From Bacteroidota bacterium (GTDB lineage Bacteria; Bacteroidota; Ignavibacteria; Ignavibacteriales; Ignavibacteriaceae), in assembly GCA_022573715.1 (NCBI GenBank), contig JACZTL010000004.1, positions 87,927 to 151,926 on the forward strand: a stretch of DNA of 64,000 bases. The letters run 5' to 3'. How positions within the stretch are numbered: the first letter of the stretch is position 1; each line of letters opens with the position of its first letter. This document shows positions 1 to 9,740 of this stretch, one piece after another. A model generated the notes under the pieces. It did no database searches. It saw nothing but the letters and a program-made list of their open reading frames with translations, and was not told where the DNA came from. Made by a program: the position numbers and the translations under genes.

Positions 1-2
1 GT

Positions 3-710
3 GAAAAACCCGGAACTGTTTCAAATGAATTTGGTATTTATAACGGAATTAAATGGAATTCACCAATTGGCTTAATTGATATTTACTATGATCAATTTAA
101 ATTTCCTTTTTCTACTTTTTCAAACCCGGTATCCACTCAGGGAGATGAGTTCTTAATAAATTTAAGAACAAAACCATCAAGAAAAATCGAAACTGTTATT
201 AGATATAAAATCGAGAATAAAGAAATTACAAAGAAGATTAACGGCACTTTACAAATTGTCGACCGCAAAAGACAAAATCTACGGGGTGAACTTATATATA
301 AAGCATCATCTACATTAAGATTAAGAAGTAGATTTGAAATAACAAATTATAAAATATCTCAATTAGGTATAAATGAATTTGGCTATCTTATTTTTCAAGA
401 TATGAGAATTAAACCTTTTAGAAATTTAACTATCACTTCAAGAATAATACTTTTCAATTCAGATTCATTTAATTCTTCAGTTTATGAATATGAATATGAT
501 CTGCAAGGCATACTATCAAATGTTGGTTTAAGCGGAAGTGGTATAAGATGGTATATTGTAGGTAATTACAGGTTTACAAATTTTTTAAAAATATCGCTGA
601 AATATGCAGAGACTTATAAACCCGATGAAAAACAGTTAAGTTCAGGTGAAGCTTTACTTTATAATAATGTTGATAATCGCCTTTCTCTGCAATTAGATTT
701 AATTTTATAA
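3..710 (+). CDS. C-terminal part of a probable outer-membrane beta-barrel protein (5' end outside window)
   Basis: The frame is open from base 3 to the TAA at 708-710, about 235 codons, and enters from the left edge, so the gene is truncated by the window. The translation alternates polar and hydrophobic/aromatic residues in short strands, with many Tyr, Phe and Arg, and ends in a hydrophobic stretch (LSLQLDLIL). This is the look of the strands of an outer-membrane barrel. An internal ATG at 402 exists, but the same codon pattern continues upstream of it, so it is not the start. The family cannot be named without the N-terminus. Confidence 0.6.
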   Translation, partial: EKPGTVSNEFGIYNGIKWNSPIGLIDIYYDQFKFPFSTFSNPVSTQGDEFLINLRTKPSRKIETVIRYKIENKEITKKINGTLQIVDRKRQNLRGELIYKASSTLRLRSRFEITNYKISQLGINEFGYLIFQDMRIKPFRNLTITSRIILFNSDSFNSSVYEYEYDLQGILSNVGLSGSGIRWYIVGNYRFTNFLKISLKYAETYKPDEKQLSSGEALLYNNVDNRLSLQLDLIL

Positions 711-789
711 ATATGAAAAGATAGTTTTTGTTTTATAAAGTAAATATTATATTTACACTACATTATTTTCTACAATGGATTAAAAACGA

Positions 790-3153
790 ATGCAAAGTTC
801 AAAAGTTGAATCATATGACAAATATAATGATATCCTATCGTTATCCATCTCCTCATCATTAGATTTCCCTAGTAAATTATGTGAATTTTTAATTATTGAA
901 TTTGAATTTGAATCCGCTCTTTTATTCAAAGTAGAAGAAGACAATAATCTTATACTTTTAGGTAAATCTGCAAAAGCAAAAAAATCATATTCATTAAACA
1001 GTAAATATTCATGTTCTGTTTGTAATACACTAAAAGATGATACTGCTTCTATAGTCTTTAACAACCAAGTTGACTGCGAAATTAAAGCATCAGATTTTGT
1101 GATTTATGAAGGCTGCTTATTTATAAGGGTCACTAATAATGTAAAATTCCTATTTAGAATTGCAAAGAAAACTGAATTTACAAATGCTGATAAAGACAAT
1201 ATTGAACTAATCGGAAAGTCTCTTAAAAATTATCTTCAAATTTGGAATGGACAAGACTCTTCTGCAGACTTTTCAATTAGCGAAACCATAACAAACATAA
1301 CTCACGAATTAAGAACACCGGCGAACAGTATTATGGGTTTTGCTTCACTTTTAGCTGAAGAAAAATTAACGGAATCGCAAAAAGAATATTTAATCACATT
1401 GAAGCTTAGTGCTAACAAACTTCATTGTTTGATAAATGATTTAATTGATCTGGCTAAACTTGAACGAGGACAAATAAAAACAACTACCGAAACTACAGAT
1501 ATTAAAAAACTTATCAACGAAGCCATCAACCAATATTCTGACTTTACAAAAGAAAACAGTATTGAAATTATAACAAATTTTGATGACAGCTTAGCATCAC
1601 CTTTGAATATTAGTGCCGACAAAGTTCGTTTTATTTTTTCTACTCTGTTAACTTATTCTCTCAGACAAATGGATAAGGGAAAAGTTTCGATTAGTGTTTC
1701 ATTTAAAAAAGATAATTTACTCAATTTTAAAATAGCAGATACAAGCCAAGGAATTATTGCAAATAATCTTAAAAAAATATTTGAACCCTTTATACTATCT
1801 GAGTTGGCTAATAAAGAAGTTGGCAACGCTACAGGATTGAGTCTACTCCTTGCTAAAAAATTAACCCAGTTAATGGGTGGTGAGTTAAACGTATCCAGTT
1901 CTGTCGGTAGAGGCACCACTTATGAGTTTAGTCTTTCAGTAGACGCTTTACCATCTATCGAATCTAAAATCAGCACCTTACCTAAAACCGGAAAGAAAAA
2001 CAGAATACTTGTAATTGAAGATGATTACGCAAATTCAAAATTGCTCAGTAATTATTTAAATAAATGGGGTTATGAACCTGTAATTGTTAATTCAGCAAAG
2101 CAGGCTTTAAACGAAATAGATAAAGAAATTTTTCTTGCAGTTCTTATGGATATTATTCTTCCCGATGCAAATGGATTTGAATTATTGAAAACAATTAGGG
2201 CCCATAAAAATGCGAAGAATACGCCTGTTATTGTTTGTTCAGTAGAAGCCGAACAGCAAAAAGCGTTTTTAATGGGCGCTGTTGAATATTTTGTTAAACC
2301 AATAAAGTACAACTATCTTGTTGAAGTTTTAACTAGCTATAAACTTAAGAAAGACTCTAATATATTAATTGTTGATGACGATGAACCTACTTTGAATTTA
2401 ATAATAGGTGCCATTGAACAAGCCGGGTACAATGCTATTGCCGAATCACATTCTTCTAAAGTTATGGAGATGATTGAAAATATTGATTTGGATTTGGCAA
2501 TAATTGACCTTGATATGCCTGAAATCGACGGTTTTGATTTAATAAAGAAAATTAAAACTAATCCTAAATTTACAAAACTGCCTATCGTTATTTATACTGG
2601 TAAAGAAAACTACAAGGATGATTTGAAAAAAATTGAAGGTATGTTCGCAGATCTGTTAGAAAAAGCAAGCACCAATATTGAAGACCTATCCGAAACAATT
2701 ACTGCAATGATAAACAGCTACGATGAACCCCCTCCGAAAGAAGAAGTAATTGCCGATACGGATTCGGATACAACAAAAATTTTATTAGTAGAAGATTACA
2801 AACATTCCCAAATTATTGTAACTCGTCTGCTCAAAAAGAATGGTTACGAATCAATTGTGGTTGTTGAGAATGGTGCTGAAGCGGTTGAGGAAGTTAAAAA
2901 ACAAAAATTTGATCTCATCTTAATGGATATGCAAATGCCTGTAATGAATGGCTTTGAGGCTACACAAAAAATTAGAGAAATGCCGGATTATAAAGATACT
3001 CCCATTGTTGCTTTAACCGCATTTGCAATGAAAGGTGACAGAGAAAAATGCCTTGACGCCGGAGCAACAGACTATATTCCAAAACCTATTGACAGCACCG
3101 AGTTTATCGAAAAAGTAAAATATTATACTGATAAGAAAGTGGCTGCTAAATAA
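790..3153 (+). CDS. Hybrid histidine-kinase-like protein with three receiver domains and a degenerate ATP-binding domain
   Basis: 787 residues, no obvious membrane segment, probably cytoplasmic. Residues 1-150 could be a GAF-like sensor. A HisKA dimerisation helix follows with the phospho-acceptor at H172 (motif HELRTPAN), then a HATPase_c-like region at about 270-385. The ATPase motifs are eroded: the N-box Asn is Tyr289 (TLLTYSLR), the G1 box reads DTSQGI instead of DxGxG, and the G2 box reads ATGLSLL instead of GTGLGL. Three receiver domains follow at about 404-520 (D454), 523-640 (D573) and 662-785 (D713), each with its Asp and a C-terminal Lys. The family role would be phosphorelay signalling. 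With the Asn lost, it may act as a phosphotransfer or scaffold protein rather than a kinase. No target gene is adjacent. Confidence 0.85.
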   Translation: MQSSKVESYDKYNDILSLSISSSLDFPSKLCEFLIIEFEFESALLFKVEEDNNLILLGKSAKAKKSYSLNSKYSCSVCNTLKDDTASIVFNNQVDCEIKASDFVIYEGCLFIRVTNNVKFLFRIAKKTEFTNADKDNIELIGKSLKNYLQIWNGQDSSADFSISETITNITHELRTPANSIMGFASLLAEEKLTESQKEYLITLKLSANKLHCLINDLIDLAKLERGQIKTTTETTDIKKLINEAINQYSDFTKENSIEIITNFDDSLASPLNISADKVRFIFSTLLTYSLRQMDKGKVSISVSFKKDNLLNFKIADTSQGIIANNLKKIFEPFILSELANKEVGNATGLSLLLAKKLTQLMGGELNVSSSVGRGTTYEFSLSVDALPSIESKISTLPKTGKKNRILVIEDDYANSKLLSNYLNKWGYEPVIVNSAKQALNEIDKEIFLAVLMDIILPDANGFELLKTIRAHKNAKNTPVIVCSVEAEQQKAFLMGAVEYFVKPIKYNYLVEVLTSYKLKKDSNILIVDDDEPTLNLIIGAIEQAGYNAIAESHSSKVMEMIENIDLDLAIIDLDMPEIDGFDLIKKIKTNPKFTKLPIVIYTGKENYKDDLKKIEGMFADLLEKASTNIEDLSETITAMINSYDEPPPKEEVIADTDSDTTKILLVEDYKHSQIIVTRLLKKNGYESIVVVENGAEAVEEVKKQKFDLILMDMQMPVMNGFEATQKIREMPDYKDTPIVALTAFAMKGDREKCLDAGATDYIPKPIDSTEFIEKVKYYTDKKVAAK

Positions 3154-3271
3154 ACTACCTCTATTTCAGATATTATTTCTATAGTTTGAAACTACTTCGT
3201 TGCTTCCAAATAAATCATTATTTTTAGCCGTTTATTTTTATGTTATTAATTATTTTCATTTCTATTTTCTA

Positions 3272-4726
3272 ATGAGTGATAAAGAAATAAGAGTAAGATT
3301 TGCACCAAGCCCCACTGGTTATTTGCACATCGGCGGGTTAAGAACTGCTTTATACAACTATCTTTTTGCTAAAAATAAAAAGGGTAAATTTATACTAAGA
3401 ATTGAAGACACGGATAGAAATAGATATGTTGAAGGTGCCGTTGATAATTTATTATCAACATTAAATTGGGCAGGACTGCAAGCTGACGAAGGGCCCAAAA
3501 GCAGCGGTGATTACGGTCCTTATCTACAATCCGAAAGACTTGATATTTATAATGAGCATATAAAAAAACTAATCGTTGATGGAAAAGCTTATTATTGTTT
3601 TTGCACACAAGAAAGATTAACAGAATTAAGGGAGAAACAAAAAAAAGAAGTTATTCAAACAAAATATGATAAACATTGTCTCCATTTAACTGAAGATGAA
3701 ATCATACAAAAGTTAAATGATAAAACTCCTAATGTAATAAGACTTAATATTGAGCCGAATAAAGAAATATTTTTTAATGATATTATTCGCGGAGAAGTTA
3801 CTTTTAGTTCTGATACTATTGACGATCAGGTACTTATTAAAAGCGACGGCTTTCCTACTTATCATTTTGCAAATGTTGTGGATGACCACTTAATGAAAAT
3901 TACGCATGTAATTCGCGGTGAAGAATGGATATCATCAACACCAAAACACGTACTACTTTATGATTATTTTAATTGGGAAAGACCACAGTTCGCCCATCTC
4001 CCCCTTCTTCTAAACCCGGATAAATCTAAACTAAGCAAAAGGCAGGGCGATGTTGCTGTTGAAGACTATATGCAGAAAGGTTATCTGAAAGATGCACTAA
4101 TTAACTTTATTGCTTTACTAGGCTGGAATGCCGGAGACGACAAAGAATATTATACTATGGATGAACTGATTAATGCTTTTAGTCTTGAAAGAGTAAACAA
4201 AGCCGGAGCAATTTTTAATCTGGATAAATTAGATTGGCTTAATGCTGAACATTTAAGAAGTACTCCCAACGATAAAATTCTTATTATGTTAAAAGATGAA
4301 ATTTCAAAATCTAATTATTCAAACTTTGATTGCACCGATGAATATCTACTTTTGATAATTGAAGCTATGAAAGAGCGAGTATCTTTTGTTAAAGAATATA
4401 TTGAAAAATGTCCTTATTTTTTTGAACCACCCATAGAATATGATGAAAAAGTTGTGAAGAAAAGATGGAAAGATGACAGTCAAGAACTATTAAAAATATT
4501 TTCAAGTAGAATTGAACAACTTGTTAATCCTAGGAAAGAGGATTATGAAAGAATATTAAAAAAATTATGCGAAGAAAAAGAAATCGGGTTGGGAAGATTA
4601 ATACATCCACTTCGACTTGCTTTATCCGGTGTCGGGATCGGTCCCGGTATCTTTGACTTAATTTTTATTTTAGGTAAAGAAGAATCCCTTAAAAGAATAG
4701 ACAAAGCTTTAGATCAAATTAAATAA
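3272..4726 (+). CDS. gltX: Glutamyl-tRNA synthetase
   Basis: Class I aminoacyl-tRNA synthetase charging tRNA-Glu in the cytoplasm. The ATG at 3272 is chosen over an in-frame ATG at 3200 because the protein then begins MSDKEIRVRFAPSPTG, the usual family N-terminus; the 24 residues before it are hydrophobic and unlike the family. Length is 484 residues, normal for GluRS. The HIGH motif appears as YLHIGG near residues 17-22 and the KMSKS motif as KLSKR near residue 250. Other typical blocks are RIEDTDR, HVIRGEEW and the C-terminal anticodon-binding region. The next gene, glnS, follows after 12 bp, suggesting co-transcription. Whether the enzyme discriminates against tRNA-Gln cannot be seen, but the presence of glnS makes that likely. 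Confidence 0.95.
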   Translation: MSDKEIRVRFAPSPTGYLHIGGLRTALYNYLFAKNKKGKFILRIEDTDRNRYVEGAVDNLLSTLNWAGLQADEGPKSSGDYGPYLQSERLDIYNEHIKKLIVDGKAYYCFCTQERLTELREKQKKEVIQTKYDKHCLHLTEDEIIQKLNDKTPNVIRLNIEPNKEIFFNDIIRGEVTFSSDTIDDQVLIKSDGFPTYHFANVVDDHLMKITHVIRGEEWISSTPKHVLLYDYFNWERPQFAHLPLLLNPDKSKLSKRQGDVAVEDYMQKGYLKDALINFIALLGWNAGDDKEYYTMDELINAFSLERVNKAGAIFNLDKLDWLNAEHLRSTPNDKILIMLKDEISKSNYSNFDCTDEYLLLIIEAMKERVSFVKEYIEKCPYFFEPPIEYDEKVVKKRWKDDSQELLKIFSSRIEQLVNPRKEDYERILKKLCEEKEIGLGRLIHPLRLALSGVGIGPGIFDLIFILGKEESLKRIDKALDQIK

Positions 4727-4738
4727 TTATAATAAACT

Positions 4739-6433
4739 ATGGAAAACACTAAAGAAAAAAATCAGCTTAATGATTTTATCAGGCAGAAGATAAGAAAAGA
4801 TTTAAAAGAAAATAAAAATGACGGAAGAGTACATACTCGTTTCCCTCCCGAACCAAACGGTTATCTACATATAGGTCATGCACAGGCAATCTGGTTAAAC
4901 TTTGGGTTAGCTGAAGAATTTAACGGAATGTGTAACTTAAGATTTGATGATACAAACCCTGAAAAAGAAGAAGTGGAATATGTCGATTCAATTATGGAAG
5001 ATATTAAATGGCTCGGCTATGATTGGGATGACAGATTGTATTACGCATCTGATTACTTTGAGCAACTTTACAATTACGCAGTTGAACTAATAAAAAAAGG
5101 CAAAGCTTACGTAGATAGTTTGACCCCGGAAGAAATTAAAGAATACAGAGGCACTCCGACAGAACCGGGAAAAGAAAGCCCATACAGAAACAGAACTGTA
5201 GAAGAAAATTTAGACCTTTTTGAAAGAATGCGTGCATGGGAATTTGAAGAAGGTAAACACTTACTTAGAGCAAAAATTGATATGGCATCTCCAAATATGA
5301 ATTTGCGCGATCCGACTATTTACAGAATAAGAAAAGCACATCACCACAGGACAGGAGATGATTGGTGTATTTATCCAATGTATGATTTTGCTCACGGACA
5401 ATCAGATGCTTTAGAAGGAATAACACATTCTATTTGCACATTAGAATTTGAAAACCACAGACCTCTTTATGATTGGTTCTTGGATAATCTCAGCGTACCT
5501 TGCCACCCACAACAAATAGAGTTTGCAAGATTAAACATAAACTACACAGTAATGAGTAAAAGAAAACTTTTAACTCTTGTCGACAATAATGTTGTTTCGG
5601 GATGGGATGATCCAAGAATGCCTACTCTTTCAGGTTTTAGAAGACGCGGTTATACACCGGAAGCAATTAAAAATTTTGTAGAAAGAGCGGGAGTTGCAAA
5701 ACGTGAAAGTATAATTGATATAGCTTTACTAGAACATAGTATAAGAGAAGATTTAAATAAAAAAACTCAAAGAGTAATGTCGGTTTTGAATCCGGTAAAA
5801 GTAATATTTGATAATTATCCTGAAGATCAATCAGAAGAACTTGATGCTGTTAATAATCCCGAAGACGAAAGTATGGGCAAACGAAAAATTACTTTTACAA
5901 ATGAGATTTATATTGAAAGAGAAGATTTTATGGAAGACCCTCCCAAAAAATTCTTCCGTCTTTCACCAGGCTATGAAGTAAGGCTTCGTTATGCATACAT
6001 TATAAAATGTGTAAGTGTAATAAAGGATGAAAATACAGGTGAAATAAAAGAAATACATTGTACTTATGATCCTGAAACAAGAAGCGGTACGCCGCAAAGC
6101 AACAGAAAAGTAAAAGGCACCATACATTGGGTTTCAGCAAAAAATTCTATCGATGCAGAAGTAAGATTGTACGACCGTTTGTTTACGGTAGAAGAACCAA
6201 CAAAAGATAAAGAAAAAGATTTTATGGATTTCCTTAATCCGGATTCTTTAAAAGTTTTAACTAACTGCAAAGTTGAACCCTGGTTAAAAGATGCTAAACC
6301 TTTAGAAAAATTTCAGTTTGAAAGAAGGGGCTATTTCTGTGTAGACAGTAAAGATTCAAGTTCTGAAAAATTAATATTTAATAGAACCGTTCCTTTAAGG
6401 GATACTTGGGCCAAGATAGCAAAGAAGCAATAA
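4739..6433 (+). CDS. glnS: Glutaminyl-tRNA synthetase
   Basis: 564 residues. The class I signature reads [13 protein letters not shown] near residue 37 and the KMSKS-type motif reads MSKRK. The FDDTNP block and the beta-barrel C-terminal anticodon-binding region ([20 protein letters not shown]) separate it from GluRS. It charges tRNA-Gln directly, so this organism does not depend solely on the Glu-tRNA(Gln) amidotransferase route. It lies 12 bp after gltX on the same strand. Bacterial GlnRS genes are considered ancient transfers from eukaryotes and occur in some but not all bacteria of this group. Confidence 0.96.
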   Translation: MENTKEKNQLNDFIRQKIRKDLKENKNDGRVHTRFPPEPNGYLHIGHAQAIWLNFGLAEEFNGMCNLRFDDTNPEKEEVEYVDSIMEDIKWLGYDWDDRLYYASDYFEQLYNYAVELIKKGKAYVDSLTPEEIKEYRGTPTEPGKESPYRNRTVEENLDLFERMRAWEFEEGKHLLRAKIDMASPNMNLRDPTIYRIRKAHHHRTGDDWCIYPMYDFAHGQSDALEGITHSICTLEFENHRPLYDWFLDNLSVPCHPQQIEFARLNINYTVMSKRKLLTLVDNNVVSGWDDPRMPTLSGFRRRGYTPEAIKNFVERAGVAKRESIIDIALLEHSIREDLNKKTQRVMSVLNPVKVIFDNYPEDQSEELDAVNNPEDESMGKRKITFTNEIYIEREDFMEDPPKKFFRLSPGYEVRLRYAYIIKCVSVIKDENTGEIKEIHCTYDPETRSGTPQSNRKVKGTIHWVSAKNSIDAEVRLYDRLFTVEEPTKDKEKDFMDFLNPDSLKVLTNCKVEPWLKDAKPLEKFQFERRGYFCVDSKDSSSEKLIFNRTVPLRDTWAKIAKKQ

Positions 6434-6503
6434 AGAATATAAGCTTGAATAAGATTTAGATTTGCAGTATTATTGTTCTTCAAAATTTTAGAAAATAAAA
6501 TTT

Positions 6504-6566
6504 GCCGAAGTGCTGAAACCTATCCGTCGAAATGTAATGTAGACGGATTGGTAGACACAAGGTTGT
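6504..6566 (+). pseudogene. tRNA-Leu-like 5' fragment interrupted by a 6-bp inverted repeat
   Basis: The first 15 bases (gccgaagtgctgaaa) match the acceptor and D-stem start of the intact tRNA-Leu 90 bp downstream (gccgaagtggcgaaa). The continuation ttggtagacac matches the D-loop, but about 28 extra bases sit between them and contain the inverted repeat TCCGTC (6523-6528) / GACGGA (6542-6547). No anticodon stem, variable arm or T-arm follows. It looks like a broken tRNA copy or the edge of a rearranged element. Confidence 0.45.
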
Positions 6567-6596
6567 TCTTCATTTTTTTTTGATATTATTTTTTTT

Positions 6597-6682
6597 GCCG
6601 AAGTGGCGAAATTGGTAGACGCGCTGGACTCAAAATCCAGTCTGGCTTAAACCAGGTGCCGGTTCGAGCCCGGCCTTCGGTA
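6597..6682 (+). tRNA. tRNA-Leu(CAA)
   Basis: An 86-nt class II tRNA. The acceptor stem GCCGAAG pairs with CTTCGGT (one G-U). The D-loop contains TTGGTAGA. The anticodon stem is CTGGA/TCCAG around loop CTCAAAA, giving anticodon CAA. A long variable arm and a T-arm with GGTTCGAGCC follow. CCA is not encoded (the sequence continues ACTAAA). It reads UUG codons. Confidence 0.95.
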
Positions 6683-6757
6683 CTAAAAACAAGAATGAAA
6701 ATATTCGTTTAATAGCATTTTTTTATTAAAACTTATTTGATATTTTTTAGGTTGACC

Positions 6758-6784
6758 TTCGGCTGACAAGCCGGCCTTTGATAC
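6758..6784 (+). pseudogene. tRNA 3'-end-like fragment downstream of tRNA-Leu
   Basis: The stretch with gccggcctt followed by tgatact closely resembles the T-arm and acceptor 3' end of the intact tRNA-Leu (cccggccttcggtact). It is not preceded by a D-arm or anticodon arm. It may be the other half of a disrupted tRNA copy, paired with the 5' fragment at 6504. Confidence 0.35.
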
Positions 6785-6828
6785 TTCCAAAAAAAAATGT
6801 TAGTACTCATTTTTAGCATTTTAAAAAT

Positions 6829-6960
6829 TTGTCAAATAAAGAAAAAATTGTTAATATTGCATATAAGAAATTAGACGGTAAGTATAAAGTGTTGTTTGAT
6901 AAAAAAGATATTGAAATTACTGATTATAAAAAACTAAACTTAAACCTTGGTTTTATTTAG
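6829..6960 (+). CDS. Possible small protein or gene remnant (43 aa, TTG start)
   Basis: This frame runs from a TTG at 6829 to TAG at 6958-6960. It encodes a charged, Lys-rich peptide beginning LSNKEKIVNIAYKKLDG and ending in NLNLGFI. The composition is like that of real proteins of this genome, but there is no ATG and no clear ribosome-binding site. It lies between a tRNA fragment and a terminator, a typical place for the leftover of an integrated element. No family is recognised. Confidence 0.25.
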   Translation: MSNKEKIVNIAYKKLDGKYKVLFDKKDIEITDYKKLNLNLGFI

Positions 6961-6990
6961 TTTTTTATAATAAATAACTGCAATTTTCTC

Positions 6991-7029
6991 GGGTGATAAT
7001 CTGGACCTACTATGGAACTATTATCGCCC
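6991..7029 (+). other. Hairpin of unknown function upstream of the terminator
   Basis: GGGTGATAAT (6991-7000) pairs with ATTATCGCCC (7020-7029), ten pairs including one G-U, around a 19-nt loop. It stands ten bases before the terminator stem at 7039, so the two hairpins may belong to one short structured transcript. No riboswitch class was recognised. Confidence 0.4.
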
Positions 7030-7038
7030 ATTACTGAA

Positions 7039-7081
7039 AGCGAATCTCGGGACTACCCCCACCGGGATTCGCTTATTTTTT
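7039..7081 (+). terminator. Rho-independent terminator, + strand
   Basis: The arms AGCGAATC and GATTCGCT (7039-7046, 7066-7073) extend inward by a T-G pair and CGG/CCG to a 12-pair stem with an 11-nt loop, followed by tattttttt on the + strand. It ends transcripts from the tRNA-Leu side. The 3' arm touches the purD stop codon, so purD transcripts from the other strand also cross the hairpin, but without a U-run. Confidence 0.8.
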
Positions 7082-8353
7082 TAATACCCTGTGTGCAATA
7101 TCCCTTCTATAATACATCCCTTCAAAACTGATTTTGCTTAAATTTTGGTAGACAATACTTTTAACGGATTGATAATCTTTATTTAATGTAAAAGCCGTAA
7201 CGCCCAAAACCCTACCGCCGTTTGTTATAATTTTACCTCCATCTTGTTTTATACCTGCGTGGTAAACAATAATTGAAGGGTCGGTAATATTATTTAAACC
7301 TTTTATCTCAAAGCCTTTTTTGTATTCTTCAGGGTAGCCTTTTGAAGATGCTACCACACAGATTGAACAACCACCGTTATAAGTAACTGCTTCTTTATCC
7401 AAATTTCCATTTGCTGCAGAATATAAAAGTTTTAAAAAGTCACCGTTTAATAATGGCAAAACGGCTTGTGTTTCGGGGTCACCGAAACGGCAGTTAAACT
7501 CAATTGCTTTTGGTCCTTCATTTGTTATCATCAAACCGGCATATAAACAACCTACAAATTTGTTTCCACTTTCTCTCATTACTGCTAAAACAGGTCGAAT
7601 TATTTTAGTTTTTATTTCTTCTAAAATTTCATCAGTTACAACAGGAGCCGGGGAATAAGCACCCATTCCTCCCGTGTTCAGTCCCGTATCGTTTTCTCCT
7701 ATTCTTTTATGGTCTTGTGAAGATGGAAGACATATAAAATTCTCTCCGTCAGTAATTGCAAATATTGAAGCTTCCTCACCAGTTAAAAATTCTTCAACAA
7801 TTATTTTGTCACATGCACTTCCGTATTTTTTTTGTAAGAATAAGTCATCAAGTCCCTTTAAGGCAGTTTGCAAATCTTCACAAATCAGAACACCTTTACC
7901 CGCTGCCAATCCGTCAGCTTTTAAAACGCAAGGGTAAGTTGTTTCTTGTAAATATTTTTTTGCTCCTCCGTATTTATTCGAAGTAAACTCGCGATATTGC
8001 GCTGTCGGTACTCCGTTCTCAACCATAATCTTTTTCGCAAAAGATTTCTCCGATTCAATTCTTGCTGCCGACGAGGACGGACCGAAAACTTTAATTCCTT
8101 TATCTCTTAAATAATCACTTAAACCAGCAACCAAAGGTGCTTCGGAACCTACAACTGCAAAATCTATTTCCTTGTTTTTACAAAAAATGCCGATTGAAGT
8201 AAAATCATTTATGCTTAAATTTATATTTGTGCCACACTTCGCTGTACCAGGATTTCCGGGGATAATATAGAGATTTGACAAGATTGGACTTTCGCTTATT
8301 TTATACGCTAAGGCGTGTTCTCTTCCACCTGACCCGATTACAACAACATTCAT
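7073..8353 (-). CDS. purD: Phosphoribosylamine-glycine ligase (GAR synthetase)
   Basis: Joins phosphoribosylamine and glycine with ATP, the second step of de novo purine synthesis. The start is set at the ATG at 8353-8351 (MNVVVIGSGGREHAL), the standard N-terminus; an upstream ATG adds seven residues and would lie deep in the previous gene. Length is 426 residues, as usual for the family. ATP-grasp features are visible: the N-terminal glycine-rich loop GSGGREHA, LKADGLAAGKGV, and the GGMGAYSP and EFNCRFGDPE blocks. The start overlaps the stop of the preceding glycosyltransferase gene as ATGA, which suggests translational coupling, although the two products have no obvious shared pathway. Confidence 0.96.
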   Translation of the reverse strand: MNVVVIGSGGREHALAYKISESPILSNLYIIPGNPGTAKCGTNINLSINDFTSIGIFCKNKEIDFAVVGSEAPLVAGLSDYLRDKGIKVFGPSSSAARIESEKSFAKKIMVENGVPTAQYREFTSNKYGGAKKYLQETTYPCVLKADGLAAGKGVLICEDLQTALKGLDDLFLQKKYGSACDKIIVEEFLTGEEASIFAITDGENFICLPSSQDHKRIGENDTGLNTGGMGAYSPAPVVTDEILEEIKTKIIRPVLAVMRESGNKFVGCLYAGLMITNEGPKAIEFNCRFGDPETQAVLPLLNGDFLKLLYSAANGNLDKEAVTYNGGCSICVVASSKGYPEEYKKGFEIKGLNNITDPSIIVYHAGIKQDGGKIITNGGRVLGVTAFTLNKDYQSVKSIVYQNLSKISFEGMYYRRDIAHRVLKK

Positions 8354-9636
8354 TCTACTTCCGTGTTCATACAAAATTGAAATTCCTTACAAAGCTGTTC
8401 GGTTAAGAAATCTCTTCTGTACTGTTGGACAAATTCATCATCCGGTTTTGGAAGTTCATCTTTTTGATACAAATCATAAACATTATAAATAGTTTTTTTA
8501 ATATTATTTATATCAATCGGATCCGTATAAAAAGCAGCACCATATTTTTGTAGAGCATTTTTAGCAGCACCTTCAGGGACACAAGCAATAATAGGTTTTT
8601 TAGCACCAATATATTCATACAGTTTACCAGGCAGTAAAGCATCAATATTTTTCTTATTACCAATCATAAACCAACATACATCACTTGAGATAAGCTGCCT
8701 TACCGCATCGGAATGTTCGATGTAACCGAAGTCTTTTACAAATTCCTCAAGATGAAGCTTCCTTATCAGTTTCTGGTTTTCTATTCTTAATAATCCGATA
8801 AAATGAAGTTCAATATTTGCAGCTATTTCGGGCTTCTCTAATGAAATTTCTTTAAAAGCTTTCAAAAAATATTTTGGTGTATTATATTCCATAAAAATAC
8901 CGGAATAAGCAATTATTAACCTGCTGTTGGTCTTTGCTACAGGCTCTAAGTTTTCAAAATCTTTTGGATCATAACCGTGAGATATAATTATAACATCATC
9001 GAAAGATAAAAATTTATAAGTATTAAGAAGCTTTTCCTTAATACTTCTGTTTGTCACTGTAATTTTATCAGCTTCTTTCAAGGCATTATATTCCATTTTT
9101 TTGTTCATTGACTTATGGAATAAAGTGGGATAAAAAGAAAAATAACTTTCATACCACAAGTCTCGGTAATCAATTACTAATGGAATCCTAAATTCTTTCT
9201 TAAGTTCAACTGCCATATTTACAGATGAAAAAGGAGGAGCGGTTACATAAATTATATCAAATTTTTCATTTCTTAATATCTCCCTTGCTTTTACTAATGC
9301 TTTTTTACTCCAGCCGACTTTGTTATCTGGAATAAAAAAAGTTGAACTTATATATGAAAAAAGTTTTCTGATTTTTTCTCTTGGTATTTTAACAGTGCCG
9401 TTCTTTTTTAAGAGCGAATTTATATCGCCGCCGCCAACTCTTACAATATTTACATTGGCATCTTCAACTTCTTTTAATAAAGAATTATCGTGTGCGTAGT
9501 AAGCAATATCAGAAGTGGTGAGAACAGTAGGCTCCCAATTATAATCTTTAAAATATTTTGTAAATTTTAAAGTACGCTGAACTCCGCTTAGCCCCATAGG
9601 CGGGAAATAATATGAAATGACCAATACCTTATGCAT
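8350..9636 (-). CDS. GT4-like glycosyltransferase
   Basis: About 428 residues from the Met of MHKVLVISYYFPP; an ATG six codons upstream is possible but gives a non-typical N-terminus. The N-terminal Rossmann half contains YYFPPMGLSGVQRTLKF, typical of GT-B fold family 4 enzymes. The C-terminal half contains the nucleotide-sugar motif region PGKLYEYIGAKKPIIA, with the E...E pattern expected for a retaining GT4. It transfers a sugar to an unknown acceptor, probably for surface polysaccharide. It is followed by purD with a 4-bp overlap. Confidence 0.85.
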   Translation of the reverse strand: MHKVLVISYYFPPMGLSGVQRTLKFTKYFKDYNWEPTVLTTSDIAYYAHDNSLLKEVEDANVNIVRVGGGDINSLLKKNGTVKIPREKIRKLFSYISSTFFIPDNKVGWSKKALVKAREILRNEKFDIIYVTAPPFSSVNMAVELKKEFRIPLVIDYRDLWYESYFSFYPTLFHKSMNKKMEYNALKEADKITVTNRSIKEKLLNTYKFLSFDDVIIISHGYDPKDFENLEPVAKTNSRLIIAYSGIFMEYNTPKYFLKAFKEISLEKPEIAANIELHFIGLLRIENQKLIRKLHLEEFVKDFGYIEHSDAVRQLISSDVCWFMIGNKKNIDALLPGKLYEYIGAKKPIIACVPEGAAKNALQKYGAAFYTDPIDINNIKKTIYNVYDLYQKDELPKPDDEFVQQYRRDFLTEQLCKEFQFCMNTEVE

Positions 9637-9740
9637 TATTAATATGTACCCCAAAATAAAAAATAGCTACGGTATATATATAATAAAAATTGATAATTAA
9701 AGAAATTATTGTTCTCATAAAACATCTAAATTTAGCTTTA

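Noticed and set aside
3200..3271. N-terminal extension of gltX from the ATG at 3200
   Set aside because: The extra residues are hydrophobic and unlike any GluRS; the family N-terminus starts at 3272.
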